Part shown: piece by piece, positions 36,317 through 46,603 of the stretch
Layout: each line of letters begins with the position of its first letter
Numbering within the stretch: position 1 is the first letter of the stretch
NCBI GenBank assembly: GCA_014529385.2
Contig: CM043966.1
Coordinates: 97,586,087-97,650,086, forward strand
Direction: 5' to 3'
Source: Adiantum capillus-veneris
Lineage: Eukaryota; Streptophyta; Polypodiopsida; Polypodiales; Pteridaceae
Length of the DNA stretch: 64,000 bases
Notes under the pieces: model-generated
The model's input: only the letters and a program-made list of their open reading frames with translations
Told to the model about the DNA's origin: nothing
The model's database searches: none
Program-made: the position numbers and the translations under genes

Positions 36317-36384
36317 AAGTTGGTGCACGGTACGCGGTAGGCTATATTCTCCTCGCAATTTTCAGCCCGCACGCCGTGATCCAC
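36317..36384. repeat. 68 bp palindrome (family P, copy P4)
   Basis: The left arm is AAGTTGGTGCACGGTACGC and the right arm CCCGCACGCCGTGATCCAC, with TAGGCTATAT in the centre. (GA)n lies on both sides. Confidence 0.8.
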
Positions 36385-36387
36385 ACA

Positions 36388-36480
<93 letters not shown>

Positions 36481-36540
36481 TATCGTCCTCAGAGGTCAAA
36501 TATGACCTATGGGACCAAATGAACATGTCACGTGGTGTGA

Positions 36541-38105
36541 GTGGAGGTCATAAGTGACTCTCGATGCTCAAAAATGGTTGAAATTGGCAATCCATCCCTC
36601 CAAAGTGAAGTACAACGGCAGCTACGTGCTCATGGGATTCTCCAAACTCCCCACCATGAAGAGAGAGTACCTAGGAAGCCTCCTTGTGAGACTTCCAAAA
36701 GAGGCCTCTCTCCGATTCAGGAAGAAGAAGAGGATCTGTACAAAGGGCTCAAAAATCTACTACTTGATGACTCATCTCCTTCTCAAAGGAGAACTCAAGA
36801 GCCCCCACCAAAAGAGTGAGAAAGAAGTGAGTCTCTTGCCACTTCGACGGAGATGGCTCCACGAAGACCGAGGGGAAAATGCTATCCATCACCTCCTAAA
36901 CGGAGAAGACCATCGCACAGTTCTCCACACCATAACTCAAAGAGGGATGACAGGAAACAAGAGGAAGAAAAAGGCGAGAAAGAGGTCACCCTCTTCTCCA
37001 TCTTCTTCATCCTCTTCCTCTTATGAAGAAATTGATGTTGTAGACAAGGAGGAACAAGGCAAGAAAAAGGTGATAAAGAGGTCACCCTCTTCTCCATCTT
37101 CCTCAAATTCTTCATCTTCTAAAGAAAGCGATGGTGCAACTTTTGAACCACCAAAAAATAAAAGGCCATAGGAAATCCTATGCCGTGTGGAAGAGGTCGT
37201 CCAAGCTCAAGAAGTTCAAAGAGGGAGGAAAAACTATATCTTTCCTTACGTACGATGGCACCTTTGGTACTACGGACAAAGTCTTGGCCTTCATCCAACA
37301 ATTTGATGCGGCATTTGGAGCTAAGGGCTTCATGGAATCCTCTAAGCTACACCATGTAGCTATGCATTTTCAGATGTCCGCCAAGCAATGGTGGTCTAGC
37401 CTACGGGCAAACGGTGAAGCCCCACAAACATGGAAAGCTTTAAGAGCTTCCATCATGAAGCAGTTTTTGGCTACCGATGTCAAAGACAAAGTACTCACCG
37501 AATGGCGAAGCTTGAAGCTCTCTCCCTACAAATCTATTCACAAATATGTAGACAAGTTTTGGGACTTACATCTCAAAGACACTGTCTTCAAAAAGATGGA
37601 TTTTGGAGAGCAAAAACAACAATTTTGTGCCGATCTCACTGAAGATATGGCGGAGTATGTGAACTCCCAAAGGCCACGCACTATTTCTGCGGTCATGCAC
37701 CATACCAAGTGGCTTCACAAATCAATTTCCAACAAGGGGATAAGAGAAATCTTGAGCCCATGGAGAACAAGGACCGTAACAATGAGCCTAAGGGGAAGGA
37801 CAATGTCCAAAAGTCTCCTAAAGGCAACGTCAAAAACAACAAAACTAAGGAGAAGGGAGTTTTTAAAGGCAAAAATCTCCTGAAGAGCTTGAGCGTTATC
37901 GTAAAGATAACCATTGTTTCAAGTGTTGGGAGAAAGGGCATGCCTATTGTACTTGCCTCCACAAGAATACAATAATTGAACCTCCTAGAGCGACCTTGGT
38001 CAAAATCCAAGAAGAGGATGCTCACCACAAAGGATCTCCTCTATGCCATGCTTGGGGAAAGGTAAGAGATGCAATTGAATTAGCCTTTTAACTTGAGTTG
38101 GAGCG
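36541..38105 (+). pseudogene. Retrotransposon gag-like gene (broken)
   Basis: The first frame (36554-37171) ends in a Lys/Arg/Ser/Glu-rich region where RSPSSPSSS occurs twice (about 36980-37020 and 37080-37120). After a shift near 37130-37170 the frame at 37131-37883 contains a Retrotrans_gag domain: TYDGTFGTTDKVLAFIQQF, AKQWWSSLRANGEAPQTW, FLATDVKDKVLTEWRSL, KSIHKYVDKFWDL. A second shift leads to the zinc knuckle CFKCWEKGHAYCTC (about 37910-37955, CX2CX4HX4C). No protease, RT or integrase follows, and no LTR pair was found, so this is a gag-only fragment. It is a different family from A, B and C. Confidence 0.75.
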
Positions 38106-38784
38106 AAAAGTGAATAACATATTGAGCATTTCCTTGAGCATTTCTTCGTGTCTAGATGTAGAGTGAGAAGGGAAGTGCTTGGATAGAGAGATCAATCCTA
38201 ACATATTACTTCATTAACATGGCATGAACAATACTTGTAAAAGAGAGTGAGAGTTTAGAGAAATTGACACCAATAGAGGACTGGATTAGTTGGAGCCGGT
38301 CCCCCCTCCAATAGGCATTTGTATTATAGATTCTTCCATGACGAAAAACTTGTTTACAATACAACTTATTGTGTTTCCTTGAAATCTTCTTGATGAGGTG
38401 AATATGGTAAGCTTCACTCACCAAGCATTAGCATGGTAACAACAATAAACTTGATTAGCATGAACTTGAAGAATGCCCAGCCTCAATCCCAAGACCTCAA
38501 ACACCATGAAAGGTGAGGAGAGCTGGAAGGAAGTGAGGAAGAAGAGAGAAGTAGAAGTAGCTCTACGAAGAAGCAATAACCCCTTGCACATAATCACTCA
38601 TAGCTCTTGTAGCATAGCTTAGCATAGTGATAATGGAGATTAGAGAGATTGATAAGCAAGCATAAGCATTCTCTTGCGTGGATTTGCATCCATAGTCAAG
38701 AGCTTGTGGTAGTCACGGCACTCAACTTCTCAAGCTTGGAGAAGGAGATGGAGTTCTTGCTTCACAAGAGTGTGTGAAGAGAAG

Positions 38785-38787
<3 letters not shown>
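38106..38787. other. No gene seen
   Basis: Mixed-composition spacer with AGC/AAGCTTG-rich words. It might be decayed LTR sequence of the gag-like element, but no ends are readable. Confidence 0.4.
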
Positions 38788-38848
<61 letters not shown>

Positions 38849-38884
38849 CCTGGGATGCTCAAATGAGAGAGAGAGAGAGAGAGA
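38788..38884. repeat. (GA)n microsatellite pair
   Basis: About 59 bases of AG repeat and a second short array at about 38866-38884, separated by CTCCTGGGATGCTC. Confidence 0.95.
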
Positions 38885-39562
38885 GGTAGCTTGGTCGACC
38901 CCCTTCCCTAGGATTTCCTTGAAGCTCATTGGGCCATGTAGCCCTCTAGCCAATGAGAGCTTGGCTCCCTTTGGGGCAAGGTGTGTAGCCTCTTGACAAG
39001 TGTTCTTATTTCACTTTTGTGAGGTTAAGCTAGCACCCCCCTTGCTTAAGCTCAGCCCTTTCCTGCTTGAGCAGTGTGCCTTTACACTTGACATGTGGCC
39101 CCTTTCCTCTCATGAGAGCATGGGCCCTTGGTGAGGTGCATACATGCTACTCATATCCCTCCTTTGTAGGGCTCGCCCCCTTCTTTGTAGCAAGATATTC
39201 ATTAGGAAAAGTTTGGACTCAAAAAAGGAGTTTTTGGCGTTAGAGAGAGAATGTTGTTCGACCAATAGAGTTTGAGTCACCACAATGGTAGCTCCAATTT
39301 ATTTGATTTTTATCTCAAATTTTTGCGTTTTCAAAAAAGAGTTTTTTTATGTTAAAAAGATCTGAATAAGAAGATACGACGCGATTTGTGTAAATTATTC
39401 CCCTGCCATGGCCGACGAATGCCGAATGTGCCATAACTCACATTCAATGAGGCACACCTTTTGATGAACACTTTTCAAGCTACTACTTCTTGTGTAAACT
39501 AGTGAGCCTCTTTTCTTCCATCATTTTTACGTAGTGTCACTTCGTAGCTTATAGAAGCAGAG
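38885..39562. other. No gene seen
   Basis: Pyrimidine-rich words then AT-rich sequence. It could be the upstream region of the gene-like sequence at 39563. Confidence 0.4.
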
Positions 39563-40746
39563 ATGGAAGGAAGACGACCACGTCGACCATCCGCCTCTGT
39601 TAAATCTGTGGAACTATTCAACAGCTTTGACTTAGACCATGGTCGCCGGATGTCTACCACAGTCACCATTGGTAGTTGGGTTCTGCTTCAAACAAGAAGA
39701 AGAAAACGGATCGAAAATGAATTCATCAACAGCTACAAAGGACGTGTGAAAGATTTTCGCTTGTCTCAAACGAGAAAGACAGTGAAAGAGGAGCTCATTG
39801 AGCATGCATATATGCACTCCAAACTACAACTACAACAGTCACCTTTGGGGTTTCCTGCTCATAGACCAAACTGTGTGACTACTATATTGCTAAAAAGTCT
39901 TTAATGATCCTTCAAGTTATTTTGTTGACTATTTCTTGTGACCATTCTCTTATCTTTTTTTTTCCAGATATTTATCCTTCTAACAAAGAAGACTGGCAAC
40001 TAGTTGAGTGCATAATTGGTATTTTTTATGCTTTTCATGCTTCGGTGGGAGAACTTATGTACAGAACTAGTGCGAGAAGAGCTCTCGCAGAGAGGGCAGT
40101 TTTCTTTTACGACTACTTTTACAACGCCCCTTGCTCTGTCCATGGATTTGGCACTTTGAAACCTTTCCCTCTTCCCCAACAAGATTCCCCAAAGTGGCCA
40201 GTTCCAACTTCAGAAACCTCTGAGTGTTTTATACTCAAGCTTCATCAAGAAATTTTGAAGTGTTTGCGACCAAACATTGCAAGCAAGCAAGTATGAGTCA
40301 GTCTATTTATTCCATTACATGTCTTTATAGATTTCTTCCACGATGAGGAGGTTAGAAAAACAAAAACCATGTTCATCTGCAAATCCCAAACTTGCCTTGA
40401 TTTTTTGGATAATAATTGGGATGTCAGTGATTCTGAAGGCATTTTGTGCAAAGTTGACAAGCTCTCGGTTGTGTGCAAGTGTATGATAGCATCACAGAAT
40501 TTTATAGTTTCTTTCTACTACATGAGGTGGCATCGAGTGAATGGTGAGTTGGTAGCTATGGATCAAGATTTAAGTGACAATGCTTTTAATCCCTTGATGT
40601 CCATCGAGATATGGTTTTCAAATTATTTTCTTACAGTTGTTGTGGTCAGATCAAATGTCACTTTAAGACAGGTTTGAGAGGATCTGTTAAATGAGTCCGA
40701 TCTCAATTTGCCTTCAAAATTTGTTTTCAAGTGTAACATGCGAAAG
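39563..40746 (+). pseudogene. Unrecognised spliced gene, left of element A
   Basis: The first segment (39563 to about 39896) starts MEGRRPRRPSASVKS and is basic (QTRRRKRIENEFI). After a TTTTTTCCAG acceptor at 39967 the frame gives DIYPSNKEDWQLVE, FYAFHASVGELMYRTSARRA and FYDYFYNAPCSVHGFGTLK. It then meets a GTATGAG donor at 40291. The next acceptor (TTTATAG, 40330) leads to FFHDEEVRKTKTMFICKS, DNNWDVSDSEGI, FYYMRWHRVNGELVAMDQD and a TGA at about 40678, beyond which DLLNESDLNLPSKFVFKCN continues to a likely GTACTAAG donor. I recognise no family. It points toward the H3/protease gene at 50439-52029, from which element A now separates it, so the two were convergent neighbours before A inserted. 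Confidence 0.5.
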
Positions 40747-41013
40747 GTACTAAGCTACATGTATTACTTTTATACGTTAATGTTTCTATCGTCCTCATGT
40801 ATCCCAATGTCTTATCGCGTACGTTGCATTGCACGTACCTCACAGACAAGAAAATACGACTCTTTGTGCACAGATTACCCGATAGACTTGAAATAGTGAA
40901 CTAGCTGTGCACAATGATTCAAATACTATTCTCAAAGATTACTCGACAAAGGCAGCTCTCTACATTACCAAACACCATTGGATCCTCACTCTCCCATTTT
41001 TTTGAAAAGTTGT
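40747..41013. other. Spacer ending in A target site
   Basis: No clear coding sequence. It ends in GTTGT (41009-41013), the left target duplication of element A. Confidence 0.6.
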
Positions 41014-41312
41014 TGTTAACCCTCACGGCACACGGACACCCATCACCTACGATGGACGCGTATTATGTATTTGGTAGAGTCAGGTACCGGGCTTGTCGGA
41101 CCAATAGGGAAAGGTAGAGTGATCGCCGATGAGAGGCGCACTTTAACTTGGACATTCAAGGGATTAGTTGGTTAAGCATGGGCACCCAAGTGTGAATGGG
41201 GTGAGCTCCTATAAAAGCCAACTAAACCTAATTTTTACTCATTCTCTCATTTGTGCAATTGAAGAGTGCTCTTGCTCTTGCTCCATCTCCATCTTCTTCT
41301 TCTTCACCTCCT

Positions 41313-41344
<32 letters not shown>

Positions 41345-41595
41345 GGAGAGTGTGTGTGCGATCGAGCATTACGAAGGCACGACGGCGGCGAAGCGGTTGA
41401 GCGCGGCACGACTGCAGCTTCTTCTTCATCGCGGCGAGGAATCCACCACGAAGGCGAGCGTAGAGCGGTGAGTGACACACCCTTTGTTTTCTTGAGCTTG
41501 CTAGTTTAGGCTTGTTGTGTGCTTGGAGCCGTTTGTGGCTCGCATACGGTGTATTGGCAAGTCCCTTGCTTCGACAGTGCGGCAAGGAGCGCACA
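41014..41595 (+). mobile_element. Element A 5' LTR (582 bp)
   Basis: It runs from TGTTAACCCTCACGG to AAGGAGCGCACA. It contains a TATA box and a mixed (TG)/(GA) tract, and is followed directly by the primer site. Confidence 0.97.
41210..41217 (+). promoter_or_regulatory. TATA box of A 5' LTR
   Basis: TATAAAAG lies about 200 bases into the LTR, inside CTCCTATAAAAGCCAACT. It is identical in the 3' LTR (49947-49954). Confidence 0.75.
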
Positions 41596-41599
41596 TTTT

Positions 41600-41617
41600 T
41601 GGCGCCGCTGCCGGGGA
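41600..41617 (+). other. Primer binding site of A (tRNA-Asp)
   Basis: TGGCGCCGCTGCCGGGGA starts four bases after the LTR end. It differs at one base from the complement of the plant tRNA-Asp 3' end, the primer known for Athila-type elements. Confidence 0.9.
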
Positions 41618-42514
41618 TATGCCCTACACTAAGCTCGGTTAGCACTTTACGCTTCCTTGTGGTGCAATTTCTATCATAGGAAAGGCAGGGAAGGAGTGTG
41701 TGGAAGGTTTCTGTTTTTTGCGTTTTCTGCAATTGCTGTCAAGTTTCAATTTCTGCTATTGTCTGCGTTTTTTCAATTTCTGCAATTTCTGCGTTTTCAA
41801 GTTCGGCGTTTTCAATTTCTGCAATTTTCCGCATTTCTGTCAATTTTCTGCAATTTCTGCGTTTTTTCTGCAATTTCTGCGTTTTTTGCAGTTCGGCGTT
41901 TACAATTTCTGTATTTTCTGCACAAAAAAAAAAAAGTTTTTTATTTGTTCTCACAAAAAAAAAACTGGAAAAATAATAAATATTCGGAAATAAAAAAACG
42001 CGAGTGAGCGGGCGGCGAAATTTTTCGAAAATAAAAAACGTGACTCTTAAAACGGACGGGTTGGTTTGTATAAAAGATAGATCGGGATCATTTTCCCAAG
42101 CCCAAGCCCAAGCCCAAGCCCAAGCCCAGGCCTCAGTCCTCAGTCTTATGATATATACTAGACTCACTCTTATATATATACCCTACTCCCTCAAGAGAGA
42201 ATGAGAGCATGTGGGACAAGTCCTCCACTCTCCTCCTTTCTCTTCCCACTTGCACCCTTAGACTTTCTAGTTTGGGCCTAGTTCCCTACTGGAAATTGAC
42301 AGTTTTAGGGATTCCGAGGGCATAGAGTGACCAAACGGAGGGCTGTAAAGCACGGCACGACCCTCTGACCGATACGCTCGTTTTGAGCTATCACATGGCC
42401 CATTCCACGACACGCTCTAAAAATTCTAGCAAAAAAACAAACAAAAAACACGCTAAAAACTAGTCACAAGGCCTCCTAGAGCAGCTTTTTGACACCTTAG
42501 GGTATCAAAAGCAC
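41618..42514 (+). repeat. Leader of A with simple tandem repeats
   Basis: At 41700-41930 the words TTTCTGCAATTTCTGCG and TTTTCTGC repeat many times. At about 42095-42130 the hexamer CCCAAG repeats six times. Frames across this region are low-complexity Phe/Ala or Gln/Ala products and are not genes. The gag ATG follows at 42515. Confidence 0.8.
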
Positions 42515-45500
42515 ATGCACTTACGCTCTGGGCAGGTGCTAGAACACGAGCACATTGGTAGTGCCTCTGTTCATACGGACACCCATTACCCATCCACGAT
42601 AAGCTCTAGACCCTCAGCGGGGACACAAGGTAGCACCACCCAAGACCCTAAAATAGCCGCTAGTGATTCCTCCTCCGACTCAGAAATCATGGAAGCATAC
42701 CCTACCCAAAACACTGAGAGAGAAGGACATGCACCTCCCGAAGCTCCACAGCCTAGTACTAGTATGTTTAGCCGTTTCATGGAAACATTAGGTAGAGCTA
42801 CTCGCTCGGAACCTGATGCAGATGAAGCACGCGAAGGGGGTGGGGAAGTGGAATCTCCTTTCACATCGCACGTGGACCCCACACCCCCAAAGAGTGTCCA
42901 TGTGGATATCCTGCCAACTTCTTACCAAGAAGGCCCTGTTGAGCTGCCTCCTTCAGAAGTTCCCTCTAGAGTACCGTTGGTGACAAGTAAAACCACGGGG
43001 AGCAACATTGCTTCTACCTCACAAGAAACCATTAACATGTCGACTCTAGAAGGATTGTTCATTAATGATCATTGGACATACGACCTCCACACTGAGGTGT
43101 TGACGGATCTACACTCTGGCCACGCCTACCATGTAGGATGGATAGAGATTGTACAATCCACCTCTAGTGCCACGAGCATCGAAGATCAACAGAAAATGAT
43201 CTGTAATGTTATCCATGGCATTATTCAATCAGAAAGGCAAAACCGAGGGGTAAATATACTCTCAACTGGCCCCATGAGATTTCTGGATACGAGCAAGGCT
43301 CAACAGCCTACTCTATCTCAAATGGAGACTCCTCTAATGAGCCCCATGGACCCATCTTACGTCATTTCACCTGGGGTCTCTATGCAATCTGAGCCTCCGA
43401 GCGAAAACTTTAGCTTCCCTAACTTGGCTCAACCCTCTATCAAGGAAAACACAGTGCTCACTCCAGGGATAAGCCTAACAGAGAATGTACCGATGACATC
43501 TACGGTTAGCGCAGTGCCACTACCTAGTGTTGTAGTACCTAATATGGGACCTCGACCATATGTGCCTCTAGCCCCTTATGCACACATGGCCCCCACACCT
43601 CCAATTGTACCACTTGCTTATGCTCCTCGAGTGCCGCTCCCTAGCTCTTATCCGAGTGGACCTATGCCCGGTTATGTTCCATATCCTACATCATCTACAC
43701 ATATGCCAAGACCGGTACCCGTCCCTCTCCCACATATGATTCCAAGAGTACCTCCACCGGCCCTGCCTGCTCACATAGGTGACTTGGCAGCGTTTGCTCA
43801 AACCATAGGTCGATCTATCGCGGAAAATATGCGTCATGCATCTGATAGAGAGCCTAGAAGTAAGGCAGTACAAATTGCCAAACTCACGCAAAAATTCAAT
43901 GCGGACGAAGATGCTAGAAAACACATTGAAGTGTTTGAACAAGTATGTGATTCCTTAGGGGAACGCAACGAACTACATAAGTGCAATGCCTTAAGCTTGA
44001 CATTAAGTGGGAAGGCTGGAGATTGGTATAGGACCCTAAGGGTGGACGAGAAAACAATCTACCCTACCCTTCGAAGGTTGTTTCTAAAGGAGTACATACG
44101 AGAAGGTGTGCTTTGGGGTGTAGCATCTCAGCTACAGAAGGCCGAACGTAAGGAAGGAGAGTCAGTAAGGGACTTCATTAGTCGTCTAAAGCACTTAAAC
44201 TCTCGTTGCCGTGTAAATGAGCGCTTCAACAATAACCAACTACTTGATCGATTCATTCGAGGGTTGAGGAATGAAGGAATCTATAATGGACTAGTGATTA
44301 GAGGTATCACAACCTGGGAAGATGTCACTGCCAATGCAATCCAATTAGAGGACAACTTGATGATAGCAGGCATGAGGGTGTCTACTGACACGAGATCCAC
44401 TAGCTCACAAGCCATTGAGTATGAACCCATGACTGCAAAGCCCATTGCCAATGAGCCAAAGGTATTTGAGACATTCTTGACAGACCTCACCAAGGCAATC
44501 CAAGAGTCTCTTAAGGATAATCGACCCCCTCAAAATAGTCACATGTATCCAAGAAGGGAGCAACAATGGTGTTCCATTTGCTTAGGTCCACATAGCACTA
44601 GTGAGTGCCCTACGTTTAGAGTAAAATTTAATGGAACTTGCAACGCATGTGGTAGGTATGGTCACCAAGCTAAGGATTGTTTAATGATCAAACGTATGAT
44701 GGCAAATAGACCACCTGTAGCCTGGACGGATGCACCTCGAGCTCCTGTATTGATGCCTACTCCACCTGTTGAGCAACTACCGCAACACATGGTCCCTAGA
44801 TCTCAAAATGTTGTACAAGCTACACCGTTACCACCTCCTGTGCTAGGACCGCAGCCCCCGCATCCAAGAGTCGCCCCTATGAACCAAGTGGGTTGCGAGC
44901 CATCAAATGCTTATGCAGATGGCTGTGAGGAGGAAATAGACACTAGTATTGCCTACGGACTTGATACATTGGAAGAGTGTCCTATATACTACATGGAAGA
45001 TTGTTGGGGACAAGTCAAGCCAGTTTATCAAGCTGCTGCTCTCGCATCCAGAGGTCAAAATATCAACACCCAGGCTAGGAGGCCACCTCTTCAATGCTAC
45101 GAGTGTGGTGGACCACATCGAGTAGCGGAGTGTCCTATTAGGCTGCAAAAGAATGCTGCACAGATGCAAGTGAATCAAGGGAGCACGTCTGCAATGCCAA
45201 TACTCACATGTAATCGTTGTGGCATAGATCACTTGATTGCCCAAGGCCCCTATAACCCAAATGCGCCTAAAATCACACCCCTAAATTTGGTCGAAATTGC
45301 TAGTGTGACATCGCCAATACCACCCGTCGCACCTGCTTATGCGATTACACGGTCCATGCTTCAAGGGCCAGGACATATCCTCGAAGAGAGAGATACCGCG
45401 TCAGTTATCCAAGCAAAGAAAAAGAAGACACGAAGGAAGAAGTCGCAGAATACGGAAAATTCAAAGCCAAGTTCCAAAACAAACATAGGAACAGGAGATG

Positions 45501-46603
45501 ACCCCGTGTATATGAATGACCTCGAGGATGATTCAGATTCAGTCGACACAATGGAGACTAGAACCAATACCACAAAGGGAAAGACCGACAAGGAAAACCG
45601 TAACATGGGACCAAATGAAAACCGAATAAGAGAAAATCATAAAGAGCCTCTGAAAACACCACAAGTGTTTCCAAATCCAATCCAAGACCCCCAAGATAAA
45701 CCGCAGGGGCAAAAAGGGAAGAATCGTAAAAAGAAGATTGGGACGTACCCAAACCTTGTAGACGAGATTAAGCAGGTGAAACATCTAAGAGGTTTAGTGG
45801 AGGAGACTCAAAGGAAACTAGAACCAGAACCCATGCATATCAAAATTCATGACACAGTGTTTCCCACGCAAGTTCATCCACCCCACATGAACCATAGACC
45901 GTTAGCCATATCTAGTATCATCCAAGAAGGGAGTGAGGACGGGACATCAGAAAGTGAGCATACACCCTTCTTGTTGGAAAGGATGTTTAACGAAGGAATA
46001 CCTGATCCCATTGAGGAATATGAGATTCCATCCTCACCAGTTCCTAGTCAAGGACCTACACCCTGCAAAACGCCAATGAATGTTGCCAAACTAGTGGACT
46101 TCATGTCTTCTGAGGTCCGAACCACGATCATAGCAAAGCTGTATGGAGATCCTGAGTTATTCCTTGCACTTCGAGCATTCCTTAACGGAGAGCTACGAAC
46201 GGGATTACCGCAGTTTGCGCAACCAAATAGGCCTGACTCGATTATGATTGATGAAGAAAATCATGTGCAATCACTTGACTTAGATGGACACGAGTCTGTG
46301 ATCGAGGTACCCATTAACGAATTAGGGCAGTATTTTGAAGGCGACGAGTCTAATGCGACCCTACCCATCACTACCAAGGGATTAACTATAAAGGGAATTC
46401 TTGATGGTGGTGCGGGAGTTAGCATCGTTACAAAAGATTGTTGGGAATCCATGGGAAAACCCCGCCTCAGTGTTACTAACATTGTGGTAAAGATGGCAAA
46501 TGGTACCATAGCCAAACCTATGGGGATGCTCAAGGATCTTAAGATCAAAGTTCTAGGACACAAGGTACGACAGACATACGTTCATTGTAATGGATTTCTC
46601 TAA
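42515..46603 (+). CDS. Element A gag-protease polyprotein
   Basis: 1362 codons from the ATG at 42515 (MHLRSGQVL). Residues 1-320 are Ser/Thr/Pro-rich and residues about 330-420 are very proline-rich. The Retrotrans_gag core lies at about 445-640 (IAKLTQKFNADEDARKHIEV; GKAGDWYRTLRVDEKT; ESVRDFISRLKHLNSRC). Zinc knuckles follow: CSICLGPHSTSEC (about 686), CNACGRYGHQAKDC (about 709), CYECGGPHRVAEC (about 861) and a degenerate CNRCGIDHLIAQG (about 899). The first and third have the short CX2CX3HX4C spacing. A Lys-rich charged stretch (about 965-1070) precedes the aspartic protease start GILDGGAGVSIVTK (about 1296; D-G-G). The protease then runs out of frame at about 46583, and its second half (MILGRPFMREAQMVHDW) is in the next frame. 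This is a one-base shift, either mutation or programmed; no slippery heptamer is obvious. Confidence 0.92.
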   Translation: MHLRSGQVLEHEHIGSASVHTDTHYPSTISSRPSAGTQGSTTQDPKIAASDSSSDSEIMEAYPTQNTEREGHAPPEAPQPSTSMFSRFMETLGRATRSEPDADEAREGGGEVESPFTSHVDPTPPKSVHVDILPTSYQEGPVELPPSEVPSRVPLVTSKTTGSNIASTSQETINMSTLEGLFINDHWTYDLHTEVLTDLHSGHAYHVGWIEIVQSTSSATSIEDQQKMICNVIHGIIQSERQNRGVNILSTGPMRFLDTSKAQQPTLSQMETPLMSPMDPSYVISPGVSMQSEPPSENFSFPNLAQPSIKENTVLTPGISLTENVPMTSTVSAVPLPSVVVPNMGPRPYVPLAPYAHMAPTPPIVPLAYAPRVPLPSSYPSGPMPGYVPYPTSSTHMPRPVPVPLPHMIPRVPPPALPAHIGDLAAFAQTIGRSIAENMRHASDREPRSKAVQIAKLTQKFNADEDARKHIEVFEQVCDSLGERNELHKCNALSLTLSGKAGDWYRTLRVDEKTIYPTLRRLFLKEYIREGVLWGVASQLQKAERKEGESVRDFISRLKHLNSRCRVNERFNNNQLLDRFIRGLRNEGIYNGLVIRGITTWEDVTANAIQLEDNLMIAGMRVSTDTRSTSSQAIEYEPMTAKPIANEPKVFETFLTDLTKAIQESLKDNRPPQNSHMYPRREQQWCSICLGPHSTSECPTFRVKFNGTCNACGRYGHQAKDCLMIKRMMANRPPVAWTDAPRAPVLMPTPPVEQLPQHMVPRSQNVVQATPLPPPVLGPQPPHPRVAPMNQVGCEPSNAYADGCEEEIDTSIAYGLDTLEECPIYYMEDCWGQVKPVYQAAALASRGQNINTQARRPPLQCYECGGPHRVAECPIRLQKNAAQMQVNQGSTSAMPILTCNRCGIDHLIAQGPYNPNAPKITPLNLVEIASVTSPIPPVAPAYAITRSMLQGPGHILEERDTASVIQAKKKKTRRKKSQNTENSKPSSKTNIGTGDDPVYMNDLEDDSDSVDTMETRTNTTKGKTDKENRNMGPNENRIRENHKEPLKTPQVFPNPIQDPQDKPQGQKGKNRKKKIGTYPNLVDEIKQVKHLRGLVEETQRKLEPEPMHIKIHDTVFPTQVHPPHMNHRPLAISSIIQEGSEDGTSESEHTPFLLERMFNEGIPDPIEEYEIPSSPVPSQGPTPCKTPMNVAKLVDFMSSEVRTTIIAKLYGDPELFLALRAFLNGELRTGLPQFAQPNRPDSIMIDEENHVQSLDLDGHESVIEVPINELGQYFEGDESNATLPITTKGLTIKGILDGGAGVSIVTKDCWESMGKPRLSVTNIVVKMANGTIAKPMGMLKDLKIKVLGHKVRQTYVHCNGFL

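Larger units (their letters stand above)
35080..36475. repeat. GA/CT microsatellite cluster
   Basis: Arrays are (CT)n at about 35080-35136 and 35194-35257, then (GA)n at 35439-35467, 35570-35636, 35674-35709, 35872-35912, 36014-36057, 36258-36306 (interrupted) and 36391-36474. (CA)n and a G run lie at 35751-35794. The purine strand switches from minus to plus between 35257 and 35439. Spacers between GA arrays hold the palindromes P2 to P4. Long Ser/Leu or Arg/Glu frames here are artefacts. Confidence 0.97.

Noticed and set aside
35052-36390. Many 60-170 codon frames across the GA/CT cluster
   Set aside because: Same cause: simple repeats read open in several frames.
41657-42204. Phe/Ala/Val-rich and Ala/Trp-rich frames in the leader of A
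   Set aside because: They translate the TTTCTGC and CCCAAG tandem repeats between the primer site and the gag ATG.
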